From NCBI GenBank assembly GCA_045646845.1, contig JAZRLO010000044.1, positions 14,546-78,545 of the forward strand: a stretch of 64,000 bases of DNA, in the 5' to 3' direction. Origin of the DNA: HGM04593 sp045646845. GTDB lineage: Bacteria > Bacteroidota > Bacteroidia > Bacteroidales > Bacteroidaceae. The notes under the pieces are model-generated. The model was not told the origin of the DNA, did not search any database, and was given only the letters and a program-made list of their open reading frames with translations. The position numbers and the translations under genes are program-made. Positions 41,904 through 50,307 of this stretch are shown here, in pieces. Position 1 is the stretch's first letter, and each line of letters starts with the position of its first letter.

Positions 41904-42878
41904 ATGTATAACTGGGAAGAATTAAGAGATGCTGTCAATGCGTTCATTGACAAGCTGCAGTTCGAAAGAGAACCTCGTGAATTGTATGCTCCGATACGCT
42001 ATACGCTCGAGCAGAGCGGCAAGCGTGTGCGTCCAGTCCTGTTGCTCATGTCTTATAACATGTACAAGGATGATGTAGAGCCGGCGCTTTATCCGGCTGT
42101 TGCTCTTGAGACATACCATAACTATACGTTGATACACGACGATGTCATGGACAGGGCACTCATCCGTCGTGGCAAACCTACGGTTTGTGCAAAGTGGGGC
42201 GACACGGCTGCAATCCTTTCGGGAGATACCATGCTTGTCCTTGCATACGAGTTCCTTTCCCACGTTCCGGCTGATAAACTCCCGGCACTTCTTTCACTCT
42301 TTACGGAGACGGCAAAGGAGATTGGAGACGGACAGCAGTATGACCTGGACTTCGAGAAACGGGACAATGTACGCGAAGAGGAGTATCTTGAAATGATACG
42401 TCTCAAGACATCCGTTCTGCTTGCCACATCAATGAAGATGGGAGGAATGCTCGCAGGTGCCTCTGCTGAGGACCTGGAACTTCTCTATGCCTACGGTGAG
42501 ACTATGGGCCTTGCGTTCCAGCTGCAGGATGACCTGCTGGACGTGTATGCCGACCAGTCGCTTTTCGGTAAAAAGATAGGTGGCGACATCTGCTGTAACA
42601 AGAAGACATTCCTGCTCATAACAGCAATGAATATGGCATCGCCCGAGCTTCTTGCCGAGATGAAGGCATGGATGCAGAAGGAGGAGTTTGACGCAGAAGA
42701 GAAAATAGCATACTTTACCGATGTATTCAACAGGCTTGGCGTGAAGCAGGTGTGCGAGGCGCGTATTCAGGAGCTGTTTGAAAAATGCGATTCTTATATT
42801 GAGCGTATATCCGTACCTGCAGAGAAGAAACAGCTCCTTAAGAATTTTGCCGACTCGATACTGAACAGGAATCTGTAA
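41904..42878 (+). CDS. Polyprenyl (all-trans) diphosphate synthase
   Basis: Chain-elongating isoprenyl synthase making prenyl diphosphates for quinones or lipid carriers from IPP. 324 residues: GKRVRPVLLLMS, first aspartate-rich motif LIHDDVMDRALIRRGKPT, and second motif FQLQDDLLDVYADQ with GKKIGGDI just after. The spacing in the first motif (DDVMD) is of the long-chain bacterial type. Chain length cannot be read reliably. It heads a plus-strand run of six genes with gaps of 12 bases or overlaps. Confidence 0.92.
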   Translation: MYNWEELRDAVNAFIDKLQFEREPRELYAPIRYTLEQSGKRVRPVLLLMSYNMYKDDVEPALYPAVALETYHNYTLIHDDVMDRALIRRGKPTVCAKWGDTAAILSGDTMLVLAYEFLSHVPADKLPALLSLFTETAKEIGDGQQYDLDFEKRDNVREEEYLEMIRLKTSVLLATSMKMGGMLAGASAEDLELLYAYGETMGLAFQLQDDLLDVYADQSLFGKKIGGDICCNKKTFLLITAMNMASPELLAEMKAWMQKEEFDAEEKIAYFTDVFNRLGVKQVCEARIQELFEKCDSYIERISVPAEKKQLLKNFADSILNRNL

Positions 42879-42890
42879 CAGCCGCAGAGT

Positions 42891-43610
42891 ATGCCGTATC
42901 GTAGATTGCCAAAGACGGATCAGGCACGTATCCGCGCATTGAAGGCTGCTGTCGAGAGCAGTGTTGACAATGGTGTCTATACCAATGTCCTGTCGCATAA
43001 CACCTATCACCGTGCAAAAGATTTTCTCGAGAGGTTCTCCCGTGAAGTGGCAATATACAAGCGGTGCGTTGCCGAACAGTCGTCGAAGCGTGGAAACGAG
43101 AGCTATGAGGCTGCATTGAAGAAGGCCCGTATGTATGTCTCGCACTTCATACAGGTGTTGAGCATGTCGATAATGAGAGGCGAGATAGCGCGTAGCAAAC
43201 GCCCCTATTATGGCTTGCCCGAGGATGAGGATACCGTGCCCAACCTCTTTTCCGAATCATCGGTGCTGGAGTGGGGCAGTAAAATCATGAAGGGTGAGCA
43301 ACGCCGTCAAGGTGAAGGAGGTATCCCTGTATATAATCCGACCATGGGTCGTGTCTCGGTCGTCTTTGAGATTTTCAAAGAGATGTACGACAAGCAACAG
43401 ATGCTGCAGCAACGTACCAATGATGCTCTCAGCAATATCTCTGACATGCGTTTCGAGGCGGATGAGATAATTTTCGAGGCCTGGAGCGAAATTGAGAAGG
43501 CTTTTGCCGGCTTTGAGGGCGAGGCACGTATAAAGAAATGCGCAAAGTACGGAGTCATATACTATTACCGTCGTGACAGGGCAAAAAAGAAAACCGTAGC
43601 AGATGATTGA
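42891..43610 (+). CDS. Conserved unknown protein (no recognised domain)
   Basis: 239 residues, basic, no signal peptide or membrane segment. Mostly helical; notable stretches are RRLPKTDQARIRALKAAVES, YVSHFIQVLSMSIMRGEI and ADEIIFEAWSEIEKAFAG, ending in a basic YYYRRDRAKKK. I do not recognise a family with a known role. It begins 12 bases after the prenyl synthase gene and overlaps tatD by 8 bases, so it is firmly part of this operon; that neighbourhood is familiar from Bacteroides genomes. DNA or RNA binding is possible from the charge but unproven. Confidence 0.75.
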   Translation: MPYRRLPKTDQARIRALKAAVESSVDNGVYTNVLSHNTYHRAKDFLERFSREVAIYKRCVAEQSSKRGNESYEAALKKARMYVSHFIQVLSMSIMRGEIARSKRPYYGLPEDEDTVPNLFSESSVLEWGSKIMKGEQRRQGEGGIPVYNPTMGRVSVVFEIFKEMYDKQQMLQQRTNDALSNISDMRFEADEIIFEAWSEIEKAFAGFEGEARIKKCAKYGVIYYYRRDRAKKKTVADD

Positions 43611-44388
43611 ATTTGTAGATACGCATACCCATCTTTTTGAGCCTGAATTCCAAGAGGACAGGGAGGCTGTTGTACAGCGTGCAGTTTCCTCCGGGGTAAA
43701 GGGACTCTGTCTTCCCTGCATCAGGGAGGACTCAATAGATTCCATCGCGGATATGTGTGACAGCCATCCGGGTGTATGTTACGGTATGCTGGGACTGCAC
43801 CCTACGGAACTTCCGCAAGACTATTCTGCCGCACTTGACAGAATGCATGCGAGGTTGCTTTCGGACAGCCGTTTCATTGCCATCGGTGAAGTGGGGCTTG
43901 ATTTCTATTGGGATTCCTCGCGCAAGGCTGAACAGATTGATGCCTTCAGACGCCAGATAGAATGGTCCGTGGAGACGGGATTGCCGTTGGCCATACACTC
44001 CCGCAATGCGTTTGACGATTTGTATGCCATAATGGAGGCGTATCGTCCGAAGGGGTTGACCGGGGTTTTCCACTGCTTTTCGGGAAGTGAGGAGGAGGCG
44101 CGCAAGCTGCTCTCTTTCGACGGCTTCTATCTTGGGATAGGCGGTGTGGTCACGTACAAGAAATCGTCGCTTCCCGAACTGCTACGCTCGGTACCGCTTG
44201 AACGGGTTGTCCTTGAAACCGATTCCCCTTATCTTGCTCCTGTGCCTTACAGGGGACGCCGTAATGAAAGTTCGTATATTCCGTACATAGCGGAAAAACT
44301 CTCGGAAATATATGGCGTAAGTGTCGGTAAGGTAGCTGAGGTTACGACAGAAAACGCATATTCTCTTTTTCCTAAAATCAGAAATTGA
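43603..44388 (+). CDS. tatD: TatD-family metal-dependent hydrolase
   Basis: 261-residue TIM-barrel metallohydrolase of the amidohydrolase superfamily, usually a cytoplasmic 3'-5' DNA exonuclease or D-tyrosyl-type deacylase. Metal ligands: FVDTHTHL (HxH), GEVGLDFYWD (Glu), LAIHSRNA (His), GVFHCFSGS (His) and LETDSPYLAP (Asp). Full length. It overlaps its upstream neighbour by 8 bases and the DAHP synthase gene by 4 (ATGA), indicating coupled translation. Confidence 0.93.
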   Translation: MIEFVDTHTHLFEPEFQEDREAVVQRAVSSGVKGLCLPCIREDSIDSIADMCDSHPGVCYGMLGLHPTELPQDYSAALDRMHARLLSDSRFIAIGEVGLDFYWDSSRKAEQIDAFRRQIEWSVETGLPLAIHSRNAFDDLYAIMEAYRPKGLTGVFHCFSGSEEEARKLLSFDGFYLGIGGVVTYKKSSLPELLRSVPLERVVLETDSPYLAPVPYRGRRNESSYIPYIAEKLSEIYGVSVGKVAEVTTENAYSLFPKIRN

Positions 44389-45473
44389 TGATATTCGACA
44401 ATAAAGATATATTCGGCGGTTGCAAAGGCCCGGTGCTTGTGGCCGGTCCATGCAGTGCCGAGAACGAGGCACAGGTTCTGGAAATAGCATCTGCCTTGTC
44501 GGGTAGCGGTGTCTCTCTTTTCCGTGCAGGTATCTGGAAACCGCGTACCCGCCCCGGCTGTTTCGAGGGGGTGGGGAAAGAGGGTCTCCCGTGGTTACAG
44601 CGTGTGAAAAATGAATTCGGAATTCCTGTAGCTATAGAGGTTGCCACGGCGGAGCATGTAAAGCTGGCTCTTGATGCCGGAATAGATGTACTGTGGGTGG
44701 GAGCACGTACTACTACCAATCCTTTTGCCGTTCAGGAAATTGCAGATGCTTTGCGCGGTGCCGATGTCCCGGTTCTCGTGAAGAACCCTGTAAATCCCGA
44801 CCTGGAACTTTGGGTAGGTGCCTTAGAGCGTCTTGGCAATGCCGGTGTCACACGGCTGGGTGCGATACATCGCGGGTTTTCATCTTATGGAGAGAAGTGT
44901 TTCCGTAATGCCCCGCAGTGGCAGATACCTCTGGAATTGAGAAGACGTTTCCCTGAAATTCCGCTTCTGTGCGACCCCAGCCATATCGGCGGAAAACGGG
45001 AGCTTGTGATGACGCTTTCCCAGCAGGCTTTGGACCTCAATTTCGATGGTCTCATGATAGAGACGCACAGCAATCCCCAATGTGCCTTGAGCGATTCGCG
45101 TCAACAGGTGACTCCTGACGAGCTTATGATGATTGCCGGAAGGCTCGTGCTGCGTTCGGCCGAGAGTCCGGGTGAAGAGTTCCTGCCTTATCGCAGACAG
45201 ATAGATGCCATAGACCTCAAACTTGTCGAACTTTTGGAGAAACGTATGGAGTTGTCGCGTGAAATAGGTCTGCTTAAACGCGACAAGGGACTTACTGTCT
45301 ATCGTCCGACGCGCTACAACGAGGTGCTTGAACACTGTGCTGCTTGCTGTGACGGAAGGGGCTTGGATGCCGATGCCGTGAAAGGTATTTTTGAAATGAT
45401 ACATTCAGAGAGCATCCGGCAGCAGTTGGATATAATAAATGAGGGTACCGACAATGGCACGGCGCTTCTTTGA
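44385..45473 (+). CDS. Bifunctional DAHP synthase / chorismate mutase
   Basis: First step and a branch step of aromatic amino acid synthesis in one chain. The N-terminal part (about 1-260) is a type I-beta (AroA(G)-like) DAHP synthase: VLVAGPCSAE, FRAGIWKPRTRPGCFEG, VLWVGARTTTNPF, VLVKNPVNPDLELW and LLCDPSHIGGKRE. The C-terminal part (about 270-350) is an AroQ chorismate mutase helix bundle: YRRQIDAIDLKLVELLEKRM then SREIGLLKRDKGL. In Bacteroides the fusion usually lies in a tyrA/pheA-rich operon; here it lies after tatD. Feedback control by prephenate through the mutase part is known for similar fusions. Confidence 0.93.
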   Translation: MMIFDNKDIFGGCKGPVLVAGPCSAENEAQVLEIASALSGSGVSLFRAGIWKPRTRPGCFEGVGKEGLPWLQRVKNEFGIPVAIEVATAEHVKLALDAGIDVLWVGARTTTNPFAVQEIADALRGADVPVLVKNPVNPDLELWVGALERLGNAGVTRLGAIHRGFSSYGEKCFRNAPQWQIPLELRRRFPEIPLLCDPSHIGGKRELVMTLSQQALDLNFDGLMIETHSNPQCALSDSRQQVTPDELMMIAGRLVLRSAESPGEEFLPYRRQIDAIDLKLVELLEKRMELSREIGLLKRDKGLTVYRPTRYNEVLEHCAACCDGRGLDADAVKGIFEMIHSESIRQQLDIINEGTDNGTALL

Positions 45474-46602
45474 AAGGTTTCTTATGTGCATGGCAGCAAC
45501 CATGCTGTTGCTTTCTGGCTCTATTCCTGCATCATGCGTGGGAAGTCACGACAAAGTCGCGGTAGCGGGCGACACTATTCCCATGCGGCATTCATCGCTG
45601 TTGACAATGGTCGAGTGTGACGGTTATACGGTGGTGGATGTGAAAAATCCATGGAAGGCTTCGATGAAGCAACGCTATATTCTTGTGCCGAAAGATTCGG
45701 TTCCCTCTTCGGAACTTCCCGAAGGTGTGGTGATACATACTCCGATAGAGTCGGCAATCGTCTTCTCTGGTGTGCATGCCGGGCTCCTTGAGGAACTGGG
45801 TTCTGCCGGGTGCATCAAAGGTGTGTGCGATGCACGTTATGTCTATTCCGAAACGGTCAAGCACGGGCTTGCCGACGGCACTGTCGCCGATTGCGGAAGT
45901 TCCTTGGATGTTGACCTGGAGCGTGTTTTCGGTGTGAATGCCGAGGCGGTATTTGTACTTCCGTATGAGAACGGCGGTTATGGCAAATTGGACCGTGTAA
46001 AGATTCCCCTTGTCGAATGTGCCGACTATATGGAAAATTCCGCGTTGGGGTGTGCGGAGTGGGTACGCTTCTATGCCCGTCTTGTAGGCAAGGGGGATGT
46101 CGGTGACTCCATTTTCGATTCTGTATGCAATGAGTATGTTTCATTGAGGTCACTGGCGTCATCTGCCGGGAAACGCCCCAAACTGATGTGCGAACTCAAA
46201 AGCGGTTCAGCCTGGTATGTTCCGGGCGGAGGCAGTACTATGGGGATTCTCTATGCCGATGCCGGTGCAGATTATATATTCGCATCCAACAACACGGGCG
46301 GTTCCATACCTCTCTCTTATGAGGTGATGCTTGACAAGGCGTCCGATGCCGACGTGTGGCTTGTGAAATATAATTCGCCGTCGGATATGACACGCGCCTC
46401 GCTTGTCGCTGATTTCAAAGGGTATTCATATTTCAAACCATTCACGGAGGGCAATATATATGCATGCAATACGGCAAGGAAGAGGGTGTTCGAAGAGACG
46501 GCCTTCCATCCCGAAAGGCTGTTGCGTGAACTGCTCTTCATTTTCCATCCCGGGTTGCTGCCTGGATATGAACTTGTGTATTATGAAAAGATGCCTGAGT
46601 AA
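45454..46602 (+). CDS. Iron/B12-type ABC transporter substrate-binding protein
   Basis: About 382 residues. N-terminal hydrophobic leader FLMCMAATMLLLSGSIPASC suggests a secreted or lipid-anchored protein. The rest is a BtuF/FepB-like fold: VIHTPIESAIVFSGVHAGLL, the long connecting helix, LERVFGVNAEAVFVLPYENG in the middle and AWYVPGGGSTMGILYADAGA in the second lobe. Captures a siderophore, haem or cobamide in the periplasm. ATG 45454 is chosen; ATG 45439 in the same frame is possible. It overlaps the DAHP synthase end and the permease start. Confidence 0.87.
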   Translation: MARRFFERFLMCMAATMLLLSGSIPASCVGSHDKVAVAGDTIPMRHSSLLTMVECDGYTVVDVKNPWKASMKQRYILVPKDSVPSSELPEGVVIHTPIESAIVFSGVHAGLLEELGSAGCIKGVCDARYVYSETVKHGLADGTVADCGSSLDVDLERVFGVNAEAVFVLPYENGGYGKLDRVKIPLVECADYMENSALGCAEWVRFYARLVGKGDVGDSIFDSVCNEYVSLRSLASSAGKRPKLMCELKSGSAWYVPGGGSTMGILYADAGADYIFASNNTGGSIPLSYEVMLDKASDADVWLVKYNSPSDMTRASLVADFKGYSYFKPFTEGNIYACNTARKRVFEETAFHPERLLRELLFIFHPGLLPGYELVYYEKMPE

Positions 46603-47611
46603 ATTGAGTGTGGCTGTGTTTGCCGTGTTGCTGTTGCTTTTCCTCTTCGCGGCAAATTTGTTCTGGGGTAGTGTGGATATTCCTGCAAGCAGTGTTTTGT
46701 CTGCAATGTCGGGCTGCGGCTCGGGTTATGAACCATGGGACCTTATAATACTTGAAAGCCGTCTTCCCCAGGCATTGACAGCTCTGCTGGCTGGTGCGTC
46801 AATCTCTGTCGCAGGACTTCTGCTGCAGACGCTTTTCCGTAATCCTCTTGCCGGTCCCGAGGTGTTGGGTGTCAATGGCGGTGCAGGTTTGGGCGTGGCG
46901 GTAGTGATGCTTCTTTTTCAGGGCGCCTTCCTGGTCGATGGCATAAATTTCGGAGGGCACGTGGCTGTGTTGGCCGGAGCATTCATCGGCGCATCCATGA
47001 TAATGGCTGTCATACTGTTCTTCTCGATGTTGCTGCGCAACAACATCTTCCTGCTGATTGCCGGTGTCGCTGTCAGCTACATTGTCTCATCAGCCGTCTC
47101 TTTGCTGAACTATTCGGCAACATCTGAAGGAGTACACTCTTTCATGGTGTGGGGTATGGGCAGTTTCGGTGCTGTGACTATGGAGCAGATGTCTCTTTTT
47201 GCACCATTGCTTCTTTTTCTGCTTTGCTGTTCCCTGTTGCTCACGAAGAAACTCGATGCCATGCTGTTGGGTGACATGTATGCGCGTAATCTCGGTATAA
47301 ACGTAGAGTCTGTACGTCTCTCAGCCCTTGCCGTAACAGGTATGCTGACGGCTGTGGTGACGGCATATTGCGGCCCGGTCTCATTCTTGGGCCTTGCAGT
47401 CCCTCATATAGCTCGTCTCTCTTTTGGCAGCAACAGTCATAAATGGCTCCTGCCTGCGGTGATTCTTCTTGGCGGTGCGGTGGCACTTCTGTGCAACCTT
47501 ATATGTCAGTTGCCTGGGGAAAGCGGTGTCTTGCCGTTGGGGGCTGTCACGCCTCTGATCGGTGCGCCTGTAATAATATACGTGGTGTTGCGTAACCGCA
47601 ATGCCGGCTGA
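46583..47611 (+). CDS. FecCD-family ABC transporter permease
   Basis: 342 residues with about ten membrane helices. Family motifs: LESRLPQALTALLAGASISVA, LFRNPLAGPEVLGVNGGAGL and YCGPVSFLGLAVPHIARLSFG, and the end VLPLGAVTPLIGAPVIIYVV. Forms the inner-membrane channel for the binding protein encoded directly upstream (20-base overlap). ATG 46583 (MKRCLSK) is used; a longer frame adds an unlikely cysteine-rich extension. The expected ATPase gene does not follow: the next gene is on the other strand. Confidence 0.92.
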   Translation: MKRCLSKLSVAVFAVLLLLFLFAANLFWGSVDIPASSVLSAMSGCGSGYEPWDLIILESRLPQALTALLAGASISVAGLLLQTLFRNPLAGPEVLGVNGGAGLGVAVVMLLFQGAFLVDGINFGGHVAVLAGAFIGASMIMAVILFFSMLLRNNIFLLIAGVAVSYIVSSAVSLLNYSATSEGVHSFMVWGMGSFGAVTMEQMSLFAPLLLFLLCCSLLLTKKLDAMLLGDMYARNLGINVESVRLSALAVTGMLTAVVTAYCGPVSFLGLAVPHIARLSFGSNSHKWLLPAVILLGGAVALLCNLICQLPGESGVLPLGAVTPLIGAPVIIYVVLRNRNAG

Positions 47612-47688
47612 TGGGGATGCCCTCGGAAAAGGTATTCGCAAACAGAAGAAGGGATTGAGTAAGAATCAATCTTTCAACAAAAAAAAGA

Positions 47689-47711
47689 CAACCCATTTTA
47701 CTTTTGGGTTG
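47689..47711 (-). terminator. Terminator after the small membrane protein gene
   Basis: CAACCCA pairs with TGGGTTG; on the minus strand a TCTTTTTTTTG run follows. It may also slow transcription from the permease gene on the other strand. Confidence 0.7.
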
Positions 47712-47745
47712 CCCTCTTCTGTTCTATGAATTCTTCTTGGAATGT

Positions 47746-48153
47746 TTACTTCTTGTTCATCTTCATAATGCCGTCTGTTGCGATTACACCGCAAAGGATT
47801 ACAGATACAAACATGCAAACCCAGGTTCCAAAACCGGTGCCTTCCCCTACAATAAGCATCAGGAGTGAGCCCAGGAATGATGCGAATGTGCATGACACTC
47901 TGGTGATGAATGCATTCATGTCCTCCTTGCCTTTGCAGATGTGCATGCCGACCGGGCCGGCGAACATGAGGATGAGCCATAGCCACACGGCTCCGGGTAG
48001 CGCAAACAGAGCCCAGAACATACCTGTAATGATTACTCCTGCCGGTGTGAGGGTCATGAATCCACTAAATCCTGTGACAGGGAATGCCACCAATGATACT
48101 GCCAATGCTACTGTTAGCCATTTGGTCAGAATTTTAACAAGTTTTTCGTCCAT
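47746..48153 (-). CDS. Small membrane protein of unknown function
   Basis: 135 residues with four hydrophobic segments (LTVALAVSLVAFPVTGFSGF, IITGMFWALFALPGAVWLWL, then two more) and a lysine-rich end MKMNKK. A short acidic-basic cytoplasmic loop HICKGKEDMNA lies in the middle. I do not recognise a characterised family. ATG 48153 (MDEKLVKILTKW) is used because a -7 box (48185-48192) lies just upstream of it, making the longer frame to 48396 untenable. It is a single gene between two plus-strand operons. Confidence 0.72.
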   Translation of the reverse strand: MDEKLVKILTKWLTVALAVSLVAFPVTGFSGFMTLTPAGVIITGMFWALFALPGAVWLWLILMFAGPVGMHICKGKEDMNAFITRVSCTFASFLGSLLMLIVGEGTGFGTWVCMFVSVILCGVIATDGIMKMNKK

Positions 48154-48184
48154 AGTGATGTAGTTGAAAATGTTTATAATGTTG

Positions 48185-48192
48185 CAAATGTA
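48185..48192 (-). promoter_or_regulatory. Bacteroides -7 box for the small membrane protein gene
   Basis: On the minus strand TACATTTG matches TAnnTTTG, 32 bases before the start codon. Confidence 0.5.
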
Positions 48193-48295
48193 TTGCTTTT
48201 TATCATTACTTGTGTGAATGTTCCAGTTTTTTTTTATTTTTGTAGGCTTTTTGTCAATAAAACCGTGCCATCTGTTCATATAGGTACTGTTTGTC

Positions 48296-48326
48296 TTGTA
48301 TAAACTGAAAAAAGGAACTATTTTTG
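48296..48326 (+). promoter_or_regulatory. Promoter of the ilvD-ilvB-ilvN-ilvC operon
   Basis: TTG (48296-48298) and TATTTTTG (48319-48326) are 20 bases apart. Transcription would begin near 48333, leaving a leader of about 160 bases before ilvD. Confidence 0.6.
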
Positions 48327-48332
48327 TAACTG

Positions 48333-48492
48333 ATAAGCAAGTCTCGGGGCTGAGTGGTACGTTGACACCAAGGGGTGAATGTCGCTTGTCAGTCATGTCT
48401 TCTGCCTGAGCGTTGCCTTTATCCGGGGCAATCCTCTCTTTCTGGCGGGGATTATGCCTTCGGTATTTCGGTTTTTAATATTTTCCAATACA
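48333..48492 (+). promoter_or_regulatory. ilv operon leader, possible attenuator
   Basis: Two mutually exclusive pairings share one strand: GTTGCC (48412-48417) with GGCAAT (48427-48432), or GGCAATCC (48427-48434) with GGAT..TGCC (48449-48458), the latter followed at a distance by TTTTT (48472-48476). An in-frame ATG at 48379 behind AAGGGG begins a stretch rich in Leu, Val and Ile codons that reads through to ilvD without a stop. This resembles amino-acid attenuation but is incomplete evidence. Confidence 0.4.
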
Positions 48493-50295
48493 ATGAAAAT
48501 AAAGTTGAGGAGCTCCCAATGTACTGACGGACGCAGAATGGCCGGTGCCAGGGCGTTGTGGATAGCGAACGGTATGAAGCGCGAGATGTTCGGCAAGCCG
48601 ATAATTGCCATTGCCAACTCGTTCACGCAGTTTGTTCCCGGTCATACTCATCTGCACGAGGCAGGCCAGATAGTGAAGGCGGAAATCGAGAAGATGGGTT
48701 GCTATGCTGCGGAATTCAATACAATAGCGATTGATGACGGTATTGCAATGGGGCATGACGGCATGCTGTATTCGCTTCCGTCGCGTGACATAATCGCGGA
48801 CAGCGTGGAATATATGTGCAATGCCCACAAGGCGGATGCTCTGGTCTGCATATCGAACTGCGACAAGATAACACCGGGGATGCTTATGGCAGCAATGCGC
48901 CTGAACATACCGACGGTATTCGTGTCGGGCGGTCCCATGGAGAAGGGAACGTGGAAAAATGAGAATCTTGATCTTGTAATAGCTATGGTCAAGGCTGCCG
49001 ACACGACGGTAAGTGATGATGAACTTGCCGAGATTGAGAAACGTTCATGTCCCGGCTGCGGTTGCTGTTCGGGCATGTTCACCGCAAACTCTATGAACTC
49101 GCTTACCGAGGCTATTGGTCTCTCTTTGCCCGGCAACGGAACTGTACTTGCAACTCATGTGAACCGTGTGCAGTTGCTGAAGGATGCCGCAAGGCTTGTG
49201 GTGGAGAATGCCATGAAGTATTATGGCGAAGGGGATTCGTCAGTGCTTCCGCGAAGCATAGCGACGCGTGAGGCCTTCCTCAATGCAATGACGCTTGATA
49301 TCGCTATGGGCGGTTCTACAAATACCATATTGCATCTTCTTGCAGTGGCCCAGGAGGCCGGTGTCGATTTCAGAATGGCGGATATCGATGCGCTGAGCCG
49401 CAAGGTTCCGTGTCTGTGCAAGCTCGCACCCAACGGACAGAAATATTCAGTGCAGGATTGCGGCCGCGCAGGAGGCATTCTCGGCATAATGGGTGAACTT
49501 GCAAAGGGAGGGCTTCTCGATACCTCTCTCAAACGTGTGAATGGTGCGACTATGGCTCAGGATATTGAAAAATATTCCATACTCGGCGACAAACTTGACA
49601 GTGAAGCCGAAAGGATATACGGTACAGCTCCTGCCAATGTGTTCTGCAACAGGATGGGCGTGCAGGACTCTACATACGCTACGCTTGATACAGACAGGGA
49701 AAACGGTTGCATCCGTTCTCTTGAGAATGCCTATACCAAGGACGGTGGGTTGGCGATACTCTTCGGCAATATAGCAAAAGACGGCTGTGTCGTAAAAACG
49801 GCCGGTGTCGATGAGAGCATATGGCGTTTCACAGGAAAGGCGAAAGTCTTCGATTCGCAGGAGTCTGCCGTAGAGGGCATTCTTGGCGGAGCGGTCCAGG
49901 CCGGGGATGTGGTGGTCATTGTGTATGAAGGTCCGAAGGGTGGTCCGGGAATGCAGGAGATGCTTTATCCTACATCATACATAAAATCGCGCCATCTGGG
50001 CAAGGAGTGCGCGTTGATTACGGACGGACGTTTCAGCGGAGGTACATCGGGCTTGAGTATCGGTCACATTTCGCCCGAGGCGGCAGCCGGAGGCAACATA
50101 GGCAAGTTGCGCGACGGCGATATTATAGAAATAGACATTCCTGCGCGTTCGATAAACGTCAAATTGAGCGACGAAGAGCTTGAGGCACGCGAAATGTTTC
50201 CACTTACGCGTGACAGGGTCGTTCCCAAGAGCCTCAAGGCTTATGCCAATATGGTAAGTTCGGCCGACAAGGGCGGTGTAAGGATTATAGAATAG
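48493..50295 (+). CDS. ilvD: Dihydroxy-acid dehydratase
   Basis: Third common step of valine and isoleucine synthesis, an Fe-S cluster dehydratase. 600 residues from ATG 48493 (MKIKLRSSQ). Motifs: VPGHTHLHEAGQ, CISNCDKITPGMLMA, RSCPGCGCCSGMFTANSMN and GRFSGGTSGLSIGHISPEAA. Cluster cysteines sit in the first three of these. It leads the four-gene ilv operon; ilvB follows after 12 bases. An upstream in-frame extension to 48379 is most likely leader rather than protein. Confidence 0.96.
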   Translation: MKIKLRSSQCTDGRRMAGARALWIANGMKREMFGKPIIAIANSFTQFVPGHTHLHEAGQIVKAEIEKMGCYAAEFNTIAIDDGIAMGHDGMLYSLPSRDIIADSVEYMCNAHKADALVCISNCDKITPGMLMAAMRLNIPTVFVSGGPMEKGTWKNENLDLVIAMVKAADTTVSDDELAEIEKRSCPGCGCCSGMFTANSMNSLTEAIGLSLPGNGTVLATHVNRVQLLKDAARLVVENAMKYYGEGDSSVLPRSIATREAFLNAMTLDIAMGGSTNTILHLLAVAQEAGVDFRMADIDALSRKVPCLCKLAPNGQKYSVQDCGRAGGILGIMGELAKGGLLDTSLKRVNGATMAQDIEKYSILGDKLDSEAERIYGTAPANVFCNRMGVQDSTYATLDTDRENGCIRSLENAYTKDGGLAILFGNIAKDGCVVKTAGVDESIWRFTGKAKVFDSQESAVEGILGGAVQAGDVVVIVYEGPKGGPGMQEMLYPTSYIKSRHLGKECALITDGRFSGGTSGLSIGHISPEAAAGGNIGKLRDGDIIEIDIPARSINVKLSDEELEAREMFPLTRDRVVPKSLKAYANMVSSADKGGVRIIE

Positions 50296-50307
50296 GAAAA
50301 CTGAACA

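Noticed and set aside
48340..48400. GGGGCTGAG and ACC elements in the ilv leader resembled a TPP riboswitch
   Set aside because: The rest of the TPP core (CTGATC and GGTAATGCC-like parts) is missing and the genes are branched-chain biosynthesis.
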